64,000 bases of DNA, from contig NZ_LT827010.1 in the NCBI RefSeq assembly GCF_900119315.1, positions 2,092,001 to 2,156,000 of the forward strand, in the 5' to 3' direction. The notes beneath the pieces were generated by a model. The model was not told the DNA's origin. It saw only the letters and a program-made list of their open reading frames with translations, and made no database searches. Made by a program: the position numbers and the translations under genes. Each line of letters opens with the position of its first letter. The stretch's first letter is position 1. Of the stretch, positions 49,787 through 58,468 are shown in pieces. The stretch is from Actinoplanes sp. SE50/110 (GTDB lineage: Bacteria > Actinomycetota > Actinomycetes > Mycobacteriales > Micromonosporaceae).

Positions 49787-51028
49787 CTACTTCTTCTTCT
49801 GATCGACGATCTTCTGGGCCGCCTCGGCGGCCTCCTCCGGGCTCTTGCCGCCGACCACCTGGATCGCGGCGTTCTCGACGGCGCCGCGCACGTCCAGGTT
49901 GGTGAACTGGAAGCGCGGGGCGAGCGTGGTCTTCCTGGTCAGCCACGGCGCGAGCGCCTTGAGGTCCGGGTTGGTGTACTCGACGCCCTGCACGGTGACG
50001 TGCTGCGAGGTGCCGTTGGCGTACACGCCGGCGACCGCCGGGTCGGACAGATGGGTGAGCCAGGCCAGCGCGGCGTCCTGCCGGGCCGACCCGGTGTTCA
50101 CGCCGAGGATGAACGTCGCGTTGAAGACGCCCTCGTACCTCGCCTTGTCCGCGGTGGTGGTGATCGGCGCGAGCAGGTCGATCGGGAACGTGCCGCCGAG
50201 CTTGCGGACCCCGCCCACCTGGAACGACCCGGTAGCCAGCAGACCCGCCCTACCCTGCGCGAACAGTGCCAGCGCCGCGTCCGCGCCGGTGCCCGTCGCG
50301 CCCTGCTGGAAGTACGGCTTGAGCTGCTGGTACTGCTTGAGCACGGTGAGGAACCAGTCGTCGGTGACCTTCGCCTCGCCGGTCTCGATCCTGCCGAGCG
50401 CATCGTCGGTCGGCGCGTTGTTGACCACCATCACGTTGAGCAGTTGACCGGCGTTCGCCGCGTCGCCACCCGGCCAGGCGATCGGCGTGACGCCCTTGCC
50501 CTTGAGCGCTTCGAGCAGCGCCAGGAACCCGTCCCAGTCCTTCGGCGCGGCGTTCACCCCGGCCTTGGCGAGCAGGTCGGTGTTGGCCAGCGGGGTGTTG
50601 AAGACCAGCTGGTACGGCAGGCCGAGCTGCTTGCCGTCCCGCGCGCCGGCGGTGATCAGGGTGGGCGCGAACTTCTGCACCAGCGGCTTGCCGGTCAGGT
50701 CGGACCAGATGCCGGCCTTGGCGATGTCGAGGAACTGCGCACCCCGGAAAGCGGTGAACGCGTCGCCGACGCTGCCACCGCGGATCTTCTGCAGCGCGGT
50801 GCTCTGGTAGTCGTTCGACGGGGAGATGTCCTGCCGGACCGCCAGACCGGCATCTTTGATGATCTTCTCGAACACGTCCTTGTCCTCGGCCCGCCAGTGG
50901 GCGAAGGAGAGCTCGCCGCCGGAGGGGTGCGACGAGGAGGACGACGATCCGCCGGGCCCGGCGCAGGCGGCCAGGACGGAGGCGGCGCCCGTGCCGAGGG
51001 CGAGCTGGAGGAGGCTGCGGCGATTCAT
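49787..51028 (-). CDS. Extracellular sugar-binding lipoprotein of an ABC importer
   Basis: 413 residues. MNRRSLLQLALGTG leads to the lipobox LAAC with the lipidated Cys at residue 22, followed by a Ser/Gly linker. The mature protein is a family 1 solute-binding protein (SFAHWRAEDKDVFEKIIKD at the start, PYQLVFNTPLANTDLLAKAG for the hinge, WPGGDAANAGQLL, ATGSFQVGGVRKLGG). It delivers an unidentified carbohydrate to the two permeases downstream. The frame reaches further upstream, but the ATG at 51028 begins the signal peptide. No glycosidase or LacI regulator is adjacent; the upstream gene is a sensor kinase, 72 bp away. Confidence 0.92.
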   Translation of the reverse strand: MNRRSLLQLALGTGAASVLAACAGPGGSSSSSSHPSGGELSFAHWRAEDKDVFEKIIKDAGLAVRQDISPSNDYQSTALQKIRGGSVGDAFTAFRGAQFLDIAKAGIWSDLTGKPLVQKFAPTLITAGARDGKQLGLPYQLVFNTPLANTDLLAKAGVNAAPKDWDGFLALLEALKGKGVTPIAWPGGDAANAGQLLNVMVVNNAPTDDALGRIETGEAKVTDDWFLTVLKQYQQLKPYFQQGATGTGADAALALFAQGRAGLLATGSFQVGGVRKLGGTFPIDLLAPITTTADKARYEGVFNATFILGVNTGSARQDAALAWLTHLSDPAVAGVYANGTSQHVTVQGVEYTNPDLKALAPWLTRKTTLAPRFQFTNLDVRGAVENAAIQVVGGKSPEEAAEAAQKIVDQKKK

Positions 51029-51100
51029 GGCGGTGATGCTCGCAGAAATCCTATGGGCGAACAAGGTGATCTAGGACATGTGCACGTGAACAGGCAAGAG

Positions 51101-53287
51101 CTATCCGGTCGGGATTGATGCACGGGCCGGGGTCGTCCGGGACGGCTCGCCCGGCGGTGTGGCGGGCAGGGTGAAGGTGAAGACGGTGCCACCGCCGGGA
51201 TTCGGGGCGGCTTCGATGTGGCCGCCGTGGCGCTCCACGATCCGGCGGCAGATGGCCAGGCCGAGACCGGTGCCCGGATGGGCGGCCCCGTTGCTGGCCC
51301 GGTGGAAGGTGCCGAAGACGGCGGCGTGCTCGCCGTCCGGGATGCCGATGCCCCGGTCGGCGATGCGCACCCGGACCTCGCCGTCCGCGCCGGTGCGCGC
51401 GGTGATGTCGATGCGCGCCGCCCGGCCCGGCGGGGTGTACTTGATGGCGTTGCCGACCAGGTTGTCGACCACCTGGCGCAGCAGCACCGGGTCCGCCTCG
51501 ACGTCGGGCAGCGGGCCGACGAACACGTCCGGCCGGGCGTCCGCCTCCTGGTCGGGGGCGTCGGTACGGGTGGTCACCACGTCGTCGACCAGGGCGCGCA
51601 GGCTGAGACGTTCGACGCGCAGGGTGGCGTCGCGGGCCGCGGTGTAGTCCAGCAGCTCGGTGATCAGCCGCTGCATCCGGCCCGCGCCGTGCAGCACCTT
51701 GGCGGTGCCGTGGCGGGCCTGCTCCAGGGTCGGCACGCCGGCGCCCGCGGCCAGGTCGTCGAGGGCGTCGGAGACCAGGTCGGCGTAGGCGGTGACGATG
51801 GTGAGCGGGGCCTTCAGGTCGTGCGCGACCACTCCGGCGAAGCCGCGCAGTTCGGTCTCCACCCGTTTGCGTTCGGTGATGTCGTGGAACACCGCGACCG
51901 CGCCCCGCTGCCCCTCGCCCGTCTCCACCGGCCGCGCGGACACGCTGATCATCCGCCCGTCCGGGTGCGCGGCGTTGCGGACGACCATCTCGACCTGATC
52001 GACGCGTTCCCCGGCGAGGGCCTGGACCAGCGGCATGTCATCGGTCGGGAAGGGGGTGGTCCCGTCCGGCCGGAACAGCCCGAAGTGCTCCTGCCAGCTG
52101 CCGGCGCCGTCGGTGTCCTCCTCGTCGCGTCCCAGGATCTCCCGGGCCGCCGGGTTGTGCAGCAGGAACGCGCCGTCCGGGCCGACCACGCCGACCCCGT
52201 CGCTGATCCCGTCCAGCACCGCCCGCAGCAGCCCGGCCTGCCGGTTCACCTCGGCCTGTTCGGTGACCAGCTCGGCGGTCTTCGACCGGACCGTCAGCCG
52301 GGCGCGTTCCCGGCCGGTGACCAGCACCCAGATCAGCACCGTGAGCAGCAGGCTGAGCAGCAGGCCGGCGCCGGTCACCGCGGCCGGCAGGGCGTTGCCG
52401 GCACCGGGGAGGCCGCGGCGCGACCCGGTGACGTGCAACGTCCAGGTCGAGTCGGCGACCGGGATGTCCACCACCCGCCGCAGGTCGTCGCCGGCACCGT
52501 GCCGCATGGCGGCGACGGTGACCGGCTGGCCGTCGGCGCGGTTCGCGGTGAGCCGCAGGTCGGCCAGGCCCGGCCCGGCCGCGTTCAGGGTGGCGCCCAT
52601 GAAGTCCTGGCCGCGCACGCCGAGCAGGAGCCAGCCGAGGAAGTCCTGCTGGATTCCGCGGTAGACGGGTGCGGCCAGGACGAACGAGTTCTGCCGCCGC
52701 TCCGGTGGCAGGCTCTGGTCGACCAGCAGCTGGTAGGTGTCGGAGACGGCGATCTGCCGGGTGCGCCGGGACTCGGCGAGGGCGGCGGCCGGCGCGGCGG
52801 CCCGCATCAGGTCGATGCCGGTCGTGCCGCTGCGCCCGTCCAGCTCGGCGACCAGAACCGAGAAGTCGTGGTCGGCGCTCGGGCCGGGGTGCAGGGTCAG
52901 GCCGGTGGCGCCGCGGTCGCGCCAGGTCTGCTGGACTCGGGCCACCTGGTCGGCGGCGGCCGGCACGACCAGGGCGATCGAGGTGGCCCCGGCCAGTTTC
53001 ATCGAGTGCAACGGGGCGGTGATCGCGGCGTACTCGTCGGCTTGCAGGGTCTGCTGGGCCCCGACCGAGGCCGCGGTGGTGCGCAGCGTGTCGACGTACC
53101 GCCGGGTCTCGGCCTGGACCGCGGCGACCGCAGCCGCCGTGCGCCGGTCCATCTGCACGTCGGTGGTGGCCTTCTCGTTGCGGCGCAGCACCGTGCCGAC
53201 GCCCAGCGACCCGGCGCAGCCGGCCAGGGCCACCAGCGCACTGAGCGCGGTGGCCCGGAACCACGGTCGATCACGCCACCGGCTCAC
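51101..53287 (-). CDS. Sensor histidine kinase with CHASE sensor and PAS domain
   Basis: 728 residues. A membrane helix at about 12-32 and another at about 305-330 bracket a ~270-residue extracytoplasmic CHASE-type sensor. A PAS domain follows (residues 360-470, LDGISDGVGVVGPDGAFLLHNPAAREILG). The kinase core has the phospho-acceptor His in FAGVVAHDLKAPLT, an intact N-box DNLVGNAIKYT, G1 IADRGIGIPD and G2 GTGLGLAICRRIV. No response regulator is adjacent. It starts with GTG 53287 behind a GGGGA ribosome-binding site, head-to-head with a related MASE1 kinase, and precedes the ABC importer on the same strand. Confidence 0.92.
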   Translation of the reverse strand: MSRWRDRPWFRATALSALVALAGCAGSLGVGTVLRRNEKATTDVQMDRRTAAAVAAVQAETRRYVDTLRTTAASVGAQQTLQADEYAAITAPLHSMKLAGATSIALVVPAAADQVARVQQTWRDRGATGLTLHPGPSADHDFSVLVAELDGRSGTTGIDLMRAAAPAAALAESRRTRQIAVSDTYQLLVDQSLPPERRQNSFVLAAPVYRGIQQDFLGWLLLGVRGQDFMGATLNAAGPGLADLRLTANRADGQPVTVAAMRHGAGDDLRRVVDIPVADSTWTLHVTGSRRGLPGAGNALPAAVTGAGLLLSLLLTVLIWVLVTGRERARLTVRSKTAELVTEQAEVNRQAGLLRAVLDGISDGVGVVGPDGAFLLHNPAAREILGRDEEDTDGAGSWQEHFGLFRPDGTTPFPTDDMPLVQALAGERVDQVEMVVRNAAHPDGRMISVSARPVETGEGQRGAVAVFHDITERKRVETELRGFAGVVAHDLKAPLTIVTAYADLVSDALDDLAAGAGVPTLEQARHGTAKVLHGAGRMQRLITELLDYTAARDATLRVERLSLRALVDDVVTTRTDAPDQEADARPDVFVGPLPDVEADPVLLRQVVDNLVGNAIKYTPPGRAARIDITARTGADGEVRVRIADRGIGIPDGEHAAVFGTFHRASNGAAHPGTGLGLAICRRIVERHGGHIEAAPNPGGGTVFTFTLPATPPGEPSRTTPARASIPTG

Positions 53288-53526
53288 CCTTCCCCTATCG
53301 GAGCGGGGCCGGCGTCATTGAGGCTCCTTCGGCAGCCGCCGGCCGGCCCGCCGGATCGGCGCGGTCCTTCCGGCGCCCGTCCGCCGCTGCTGGAGCCGAC
53401 CACCTCGTAGCTCGTCGGACCCGGCGCCGATCAGGTGATCGGGTGCTCCCGTCCCCGATGTTCAGCGATTCGCCGTCCGTGCCGAACGGGTGGTTAGTGC
53501 ACCCACCCCGACCCGAGGCGACCCCG

Positions 53527-55596
53527 ATGAACCTCCGCATGCTGCCCAGCACCGTCCGCTTCGCGCTGCTCTACCTGGTGGCGGTCGGTGCCGGCCAGCT
53601 CAGCGTGCTCGGCATGCCGGGGGCTCTGCCGGTGGTCTGGCCGGCCACCGCGGTCGCCGCGGTCTGGCTGATCAGCCGCACCGACCCGGTGCGGCGGTGG
53701 GCCGACGCCGGCGTGCTGTTCGGGCTCACCACGCTGGCGCTGGCCGCCGCCGGCGCCGACCTGCGGGTGGCGCTGGTGCACGGCCTGTCCGCGATGATCG
53801 AGGCGCTGATCTTCGCGGGCGCCGCGGCCCGCTGGCTGCCCGGGCTCTGGGCGCCGGTCGCCGAGCGCGGCGGCGCCCGGCCCATGACCACGCTGCGCGA
53901 TCTGCTGCGGGTGCTGATCATGGCGGTGTTCGCCGGCCTCGCCGGTGCGGCGATCGGCGGCCTCGGCGAGCAGTTCCTCACCCACGACTACGCGCCCACC
54001 TCGATCGCGATGTGGCTGGTCCGCGACGTGGTCAGCGTGCTGCTCTTCGGCGCGGCCGCGCGCCGGCTGGCCGACCTGCGGCTCGACCGGGACGCCTGGC
54101 CGGAGACGGTGATCGTCTGCGCGCTCTCGGCGGGCGCCTACTTCTACGTCTTCTCGGTCAACGAGACCCTGCCGATTGGCTTCGCGCTGATGGCCATCAC
54201 CGTCTGGGTGGCGCTGCGGCTGCCCACCGTGCTGGTGATCGGGCACGTCATGCTCTTCGGCACCACGGCCGCGGTGTTCACCCTGCACGGCCACGGCCCG
54301 TACGCGCTGATGCGGACCACCGACCCGGGCGTGCCCGGCCTGATCGTCCAGCTCTACATCGCCGTGCTGGCCCTGGTCGGGCTGGCCCTGGCGTTCAGCC
54401 GGGACGAGCGGACCGCGCTGATCGAACGGCTGCGCGCCAGCGAGCACGAGGCCACCGAGAAGGCCGGCCTGATGACCACGATCGTCAACTCGATGACCGA
54501 GGGCCTGGCCATCCTCGACCAGACCGGCCACCTGGTGCTGCGCAACCCGGCCGCCGGCCGCCTGCTGGGCAGCACCAGCCAGGTCACCGCGGGCTCGGCG
54601 CTGGGCAGCGACTACGGCTTCTTCCACCCGGACGGCGCCCCGCTGGCCGACGCCGAGCTGCCCTACCAGCGGGCGCTGGCCGGCGAGGACGTGCAGCCGA
54701 TGGACGTGCTGATCCGCAACGCCGCCGTCCCGGAGGGCCGGATCGTCCGGTTCAATGTGGCCCGGCTGGCCGGCTCCGGCGGCCCGCAGCACGTGGTGGT
54801 GGTCTTCCACGACGTCACCGCGGACCGTCGGCACCGCGACGAGCTGATGTCGTTCGCCGGAGTGGTCGCGCACGACCTGCTCAACCCGCTGACCACGATC
54901 GAGGGCTGGGCCGAGGTGCTGGAGGCGGAACTCGCCGGATACAAGCCGGCCGAGCGGGTCAGCCGGATCCAGCGGGCCGCGGCCCGGATGCGCACCTTCC
55001 TCAACGGGCTGCTCGCCTACACCGCCGCCCGCGACGGCAAGCTGATGCCCACCACGATCAACCTGCAGTTGCTGCTCACCGACATCGCCAACAGCCGGTA
55101 CGACCAGGCGGAGAGCAACGGCACCACGCCACCGCAGTTCGCCTTCGGCCCGCTGGACGCGGTCGAGGCCGACCCGGTGCTCACCCGGCAACTGCTGGAG
55201 AATCTGATCGACCATGCCCTGGAGACGGCGATGCCCGGCGTCCCGCCGCAGATCGGCGTCTCCGCCCAGCCCGCGCCGAACGGCATGCTGCGCATCGACA
55301 TCCTGGACAACGGCCGCGGCATCCCGGCCGGGCTGAGCCAGGCGGTCTTCACCAACTTCCACCGCGGCGAGGGCACCGGCGGCTCCGGACTGGAGCTGGC
55401 CGTCTGCAAACGGATCGTGGAGCGGCACGGCGGCACCATCGAGGCGATTCCCAACCCGTACGGCAGCGGCACCCGGATGACGTTCACGCTGCCGGCCGGG
55501 CGCTCCGCGTACGCCCGCACCCTGGAGAACCAGTGGCAGCAGACGCAGTCGCCGCGGGCGCAGCAGCCCGGCGCGACCGCCCTGCACCCGAGGTAG
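53527..55596 (+). CDS. MASE1-PAS histidine kinase-like protein with altered N-box
   Basis: 689 residues. Residues 10-290 are a MASE1-type integral membrane sensor of eight or so helices. A PAS domain (318-430) and kinase core follow. The H-box FAGVVAHDLLNPLTTIEG has the acceptor His449, and G1 ILDNGRGIP is intact. In the N-box ENLIDHALETAM the invariant Mg-binding Asn is His563 and the Lys is Glu566, and G2 reads GGSGLELAVCK. Catalytic activity is therefore doubtful. The PAS and core are otherwise close to the divergent CHASE kinase (RNAAxPxGR, FAGVVAHDL shared), so they may be paralogues that act together. The ATG at 53527 has GAGG upstream. Confidence 0.85.
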   Translation: MNLRMLPSTVRFALLYLVAVGAGQLSVLGMPGALPVVWPATAVAAVWLISRTDPVRRWADAGVLFGLTTLALAAAGADLRVALVHGLSAMIEALIFAGAAARWLPGLWAPVAERGGARPMTTLRDLLRVLIMAVFAGLAGAAIGGLGEQFLTHDYAPTSIAMWLVRDVVSVLLFGAAARRLADLRLDRDAWPETVIVCALSAGAYFYVFSVNETLPIGFALMAITVWVALRLPTVLVIGHVMLFGTTAAVFTLHGHGPYALMRTTDPGVPGLIVQLYIAVLALVGLALAFSRDERTALIERLRASEHEATEKAGLMTTIVNSMTEGLAILDQTGHLVLRNPAAGRLLGSTSQVTAGSALGSDYGFFHPDGAPLADAELPYQRALAGEDVQPMDVLIRNAAVPEGRIVRFNVARLAGSGGPQHVVVVFHDVTADRRHRDELMSFAGVVAHDLLNPLTTIEGWAEVLEAELAGYKPAERVSRIQRAAARMRTFLNGLLAYTAARDGKLMPTTINLQLLLTDIANSRYDQAESNGTTPPQFAFGPLDAVEADPVLTRQLLENLIDHALETAMPGVPPQIGVSAQPAPNGMLRIDILDNGRGIPAGLSQAVFTNFHRGEGTGGSGLELAVCKRIVERHGGTIEAIPNPYGSGTRMTFTLPAGRSAYARTLENQWQQTQSPRAQQPGATALHPR

Positions 55597-55663
55597 GACT
55601 CATCAGCCGGGCCGGCCGACCGACTGATAGCGGTAAGGGAAGTGTGTCTCGAGGGGGAGTCTC

Positions 55664-56890
55664 ATGGCGGCCACGCAGTACGTCGGCGACATCGAGCGGG
55701 ACCGCCTCGCCGCCCTGCAAGCCTACGAGGTGCTGGACACCGAGGCCGAGCACGACTTCGACGACATCGTGATGCTGGCCGCCCAGCTCTGCGACAAACC
55801 GATCGCCCTGATCAGCCTGATCGACGCCGACCGGCAGTGGTTCAAGGCCCGGTACGGCACCGATCTGTGCGAGGGCCCGCGGGCCGGCTCCATCTGCTCG
55901 CACGCCATGTACGACGAGGACGTTCTGCAGGTCTGCGACGCCCGCCGGGACCCCCGCTTCGCCGCCTGCCCGACGGTGACCGGCGCGCCGCACATCCGGT
56001 TCTACGCCGGCGCGCCGCTGATCAGCCCGCTCGGCAAACCGCTCGGCACGCTCTGCGTCGCCGACCCCGAGCCCGGCCGGCTCACCGACGCCCAGCGGCA
56101 CGGCCTGCGGGTCCTGGCCCGGCACGTGGTCACCCAGCTGGAGCTGCGCAAATACGCCCGGGACGTGCACGCCCTGCACCAGCGGGTGCAGACCGCCGAG
56201 CAGATCAAGGACGAGTTCATCGCCCGGGTCAACCACGAGTTCCGCACCCCGCTCACCTCGATCCACGGCTACCTCGAGATGCTCGGCGACCCGGAGCTGC
56301 CCACGGCCAACCGGGACGGCTTCCTGCAGCGCGTCCAGCGCAACTCCGACCGGCTGCTCGCCCTGGTCGACGACATGCTGCTGGCCGCACAGGTGAACGC
56401 GGAGAGCCGGGAGTTCCACCGGGTGCCGGCCGACCTGGCCGTGCTGGCCCGCACCTCGGCCGCGGCGAACCGACCGCTGGCCGAGGCCAAGGGCCTCAGC
56501 ATCGTCGCGGACGCGGCCGCCCCGGTCTTCGCCGACGTGGACCCGCGGCGGATGGGCCAGGCCCTGGAACGCCTCATCCTGAACGCGATCAAGTTCACCG
56601 CCACCGGAACCATCACGGTCACCGCGGCCAGCCGGGACGGGCGGTCGATGCTGCTGGTCCAGGACACCGGAATCGGCATCAGCCCGGCCGACCAGGCCCG
56701 GGTGCTGGCACCGTTCCGGCGGTCGGCGGACGCGGAACGGGCCGAGGTCCAGGGACTCGGCCTCGGGCTGAGCATCGTCAAGGCGATCACCGAGGGACAC
56801 GAGGGTGAGGTCACCATCGTGAGCAGCCCGGGCCAGGGCACCACGATCGCCCTGTCGCTGCCGGCCGCCGGCCCCTACCCGGAACTCTGA
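55664..56890 (+). CDS. GAF-domain sensor histidine kinase
   Basis: 408 residues, soluble. The N-terminal GAF domain (15-165) has DRLAALQAYEVLDTEAEHDFDD, FKARYG and APLISPLGKPLGTLCV, the type found with light- or small-molecule-sensing kinases. A coiled-coil helix leads to the H-box VNHEFRTPLTSIHGYLEML. The N-box RLILNAIKFT and the G boxes (VQDTGIGISP, GLGLGLSIVKAI) are intact. A GGGGGAG ribosome-binding site precedes the ATG. It lies downstream of the MASE1 kinase on the same strand, 67 bp away, and may share its transcript. No regulator gene is adjacent. Confidence 0.92.
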   Translation: MAATQYVGDIERDRLAALQAYEVLDTEAEHDFDDIVMLAAQLCDKPIALISLIDADRQWFKARYGTDLCEGPRAGSICSHAMYDEDVLQVCDARRDPRFAACPTVTGAPHIRFYAGAPLISPLGKPLGTLCVADPEPGRLTDAQRHGLRVLARHVVTQLELRKYARDVHALHQRVQTAEQIKDEFIARVNHEFRTPLTSIHGYLEMLGDPELPTANRDGFLQRVQRNSDRLLALVDDMLLAAQVNAESREFHRVPADLAVLARTSAAANRPLAEAKGLSIVADAAAPVFADVDPRRMGQALERLILNAIKFTATGTITVTAASRDGRSMLLVQDTGIGISPADQARVLAPFRRSADAERAEVQGLGLGLSIVKAITEGHEGEVTIVSSPGQGTTIALSLPAAGPYPEL

Positions 56891-56993
56891 CGCGCGGCGC
56901 CGTCCTGATCCCGCGGCCACCCGCGTCGGCATTGCCGGAATCCGCCTCGTCCGGGCCGGGGGGCGAGCGGGACCGCCCGAGTCACCGCACCGC

Positions 56994-57788
56994 TCAGTCC
57001 TGGAATGCGGCCTCCCGCTCAGCCTCGAGCAGGGCGCGGTCGCGGAAGGCCGTGGTTCCGGAGGTGAGCAGCTCGCGGGCCGCGTCGCGGAGGGCGCCGT
57101 AGGCGGCCCAGGCCAGCGCGCCGCCTGTCGATACGCGGCGGACCCCGAGCTCGGTCAGCTCCGGCACGCTCGGCGCGCCGGCCAGCGCCAGCACGTTCAC
57201 CGGTGCCGGCACGTCGGTCACCACGCGGGTGATGTCCGCCGCCGTTCGCAGGCCGGGGGCGTAGACGACGTCCGCCCCGGCCTCCCGGTAGGCCCGCAGC
57301 CGGGCGATCGTGTCGTCGAGATCGTCGATGCCGTAGAGCAGGTTCTCCGCGCGGGCGGTGAGCACGATCCCGTGCCGGCGGCAGGCCCGCGCCGCCGCGG
57401 CCACCCGCTCGGCGCCGGTCTCCAGCGTTTCGACCCGGCCGGCCGCCGGGTCGTAGTCCTCGATCGACAGGCCGGCCGCCCCGGCCGCGGCCAGCAGGTC
57501 CACCGTCTCCGCGATGCCGGCGGCGTCGTCGGCGAAACACCGTTCGGCGTCCACGTTCAGCGGGAGCGGGACCGCCGCGGTCAACGCCGCCACGTGCGCG
57601 ACCAGCTCGTCCCGGGTGACCTGCTGATCCAGCTTGCCGAGGGTGGCGGCGAATCCGGACGAGGTGGTGGCCAGCGCCGCGAACCCGAGGTTGGCCAGCA
57701 GCCGCGCCGACCCGGCGTCCCACGGGTTCGGCATGACGAACGTGCCGGCCTCGTGCAATTCCCTGAAACGATCCCGTACCGCGGTCAT
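56994..57788 (-). CDS. Isocitrate lyase / PEP mutase-family protein
   Basis: 264 residues, TIM-barrel. MPNPWDAGSARLLANLGF and SIEDYDPAAGRVETL carry the phosphoenolpyruvate mutase/isocitrate lyase superfamily core, LNVDAERCF is the loop with the metal-binding Asp, and LTARAENLLYG closes the active site. Members include oxaloacetate decarboxylases, methylisocitrate lyase-like and C-P bond enzymes; the reaction here cannot be named. The usual KKCGH signature of isocitrate lyase is absent. ATG 57788 is the start; a GTG one codon earlier is possible. A pseudogene scar lies directly upstream. Confidence 0.85.
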   Translation of the reverse strand: MTAVRDRFRELHEAGTFVMPNPWDAGSARLLANLGFAALATTSSGFAATLGKLDQQVTRDELVAHVAALTAAVPLPLNVDAERCFADDAAGIAETVDLLAAAGAAGLSIEDYDPAAGRVETLETGAERVAAAARACRRHGIVLTARAENLLYGIDDLDDTIARLRAYREAGADVVYAPGLRTAADITRVVTDVPAPVNVLALAGAPSVPELTELGVRRVSTGGALAWAAYGALRDAARELLTSGTTAFRDRALLEAEREAAFQD

Positions 57789-57797
57789 CACCCGACC

Positions 57798-57882
57798 CTA
57801 AACGGTGAGCACGACCTTGGCGCGGGCGTGCTCCACCTCCGGGTGGCGCATCGCCGCGGCCGCCTCGGCGAGCGGGAAGGTC
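57798..57882 (-). pseudogene. 3' fragment of a zinc-type oxidoreductase (MDR) gene
   Basis: On the minus strand the sequence reads WTFPLAEAAAAMRHPEVEHA then RAKVVLTV and a TAG stop. This is the C terminus of NADP-dependent MDR/quinone oxidoreductases (FPLAEAAEAHRxxExGxxxGKVVLxV). No upstream part of the gene exists, so it is a remnant. Confidence 0.75.
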
Positions 57883-57954
57883 CACTTCGAGTTCGCCCTC
57901 GACCTGCTGCTCGACGGTTTCGAACGGCTCAGGCGCGCGACACCCGCGCGGTGA
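57883..57954 (+). pseudogene. 3' fragment of a TetR gene
   Basis: On the plus strand, HFEFALDLLLDGFERLRR, six more residues and a TGA: the C-terminal helix of TetR regulators (FEFGLDxLLDGxE). It starts where the MDR fragment begins in the opposite direction, so a deletion removed both 5' ends and the shared promoter of a divergent pair. Its end overlaps the last 26 bp of the FusB-type gene on the other strand. Confidence 0.7.
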
Positions 57955-58435
57955 ACGCGATCAACTTGAGCAGCGCACGGTCGATCTTCTCCGCCACGGT
58001 CAGCGTCTCCTCGAAGCGGACCAGGCGCAGCTTCGGTTGGCGCTTGCCCCGCAGATAGAGCGAGCAGGCCAGATCGGAGCAGAGGTACTCACCGACCGAA
58101 TTGCCGTTGCGGCCGGCCGCCCCCGCCAGGGGTGCGGTGAACAGGCTGACCCCGCCGGCCGCGTGATCGGTCAGGCAGACCTGGCACATGCTGGAGCGGC
58201 CGGCGCCGGCCCGGCCGCTCTCCGCCTTGCGTAACAGGATGCCGATCGGGCCGGCATCACCCCCGGGCACCACGATCACCGCGCGCTGCGGCGCGGACGG
58301 GTCGACGAAGCCGTAGAAGTCGAGATCGCCCCAGGGGGTGTCGCGGAAGTCGGGCGGCAGCTTGATCCGGCCTGCCTCACCCTTGCTGCAGTTGACGAAC
58401 GAGGCCCGGATCCCGGCCTCGCTGATCGGTTCCAT
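57929..58435 (-). CDS. FBP-domain (FusB-type treble-clef zinc finger) protein
   Basis: 168 residues. The C-terminal half has the treble-clef zinc ligands: MCQVCLTDH near residue 95 and a CSDLACSLYLRGKR near residue 130. The domain is related to FusB/FusC, which bind EF-G and free ribosomes stalled by fusidic acid. Actinomycete homologues are widespread and their role in resistance is untested. The ATG at 58435 gives MEPISEAGIRASFVN, the normal start; an upstream ATG six codons earlier is possible. The 3' end overlaps the TetR relic. Confidence 0.8.
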   Translation of the reverse strand: MEPISEAGIRASFVNCSKGEAGRIKLPPDFRDTPWGDLDFYGFVDPSAPQRAVIVVPGGDAGPIGILLRKAESGRAGAGRSSMCQVCLTDHAAGGVSLFTAPLAGAAGRNGNSVGEYLCSDLACSLYLRGKRQPKLRLVRFEETLTVAEKIDRALLKLIAFTARVSRA

Positions 58436-58468
58436 GAGGCCGGACCCTCGCACATCCGGCGCCGGCCG

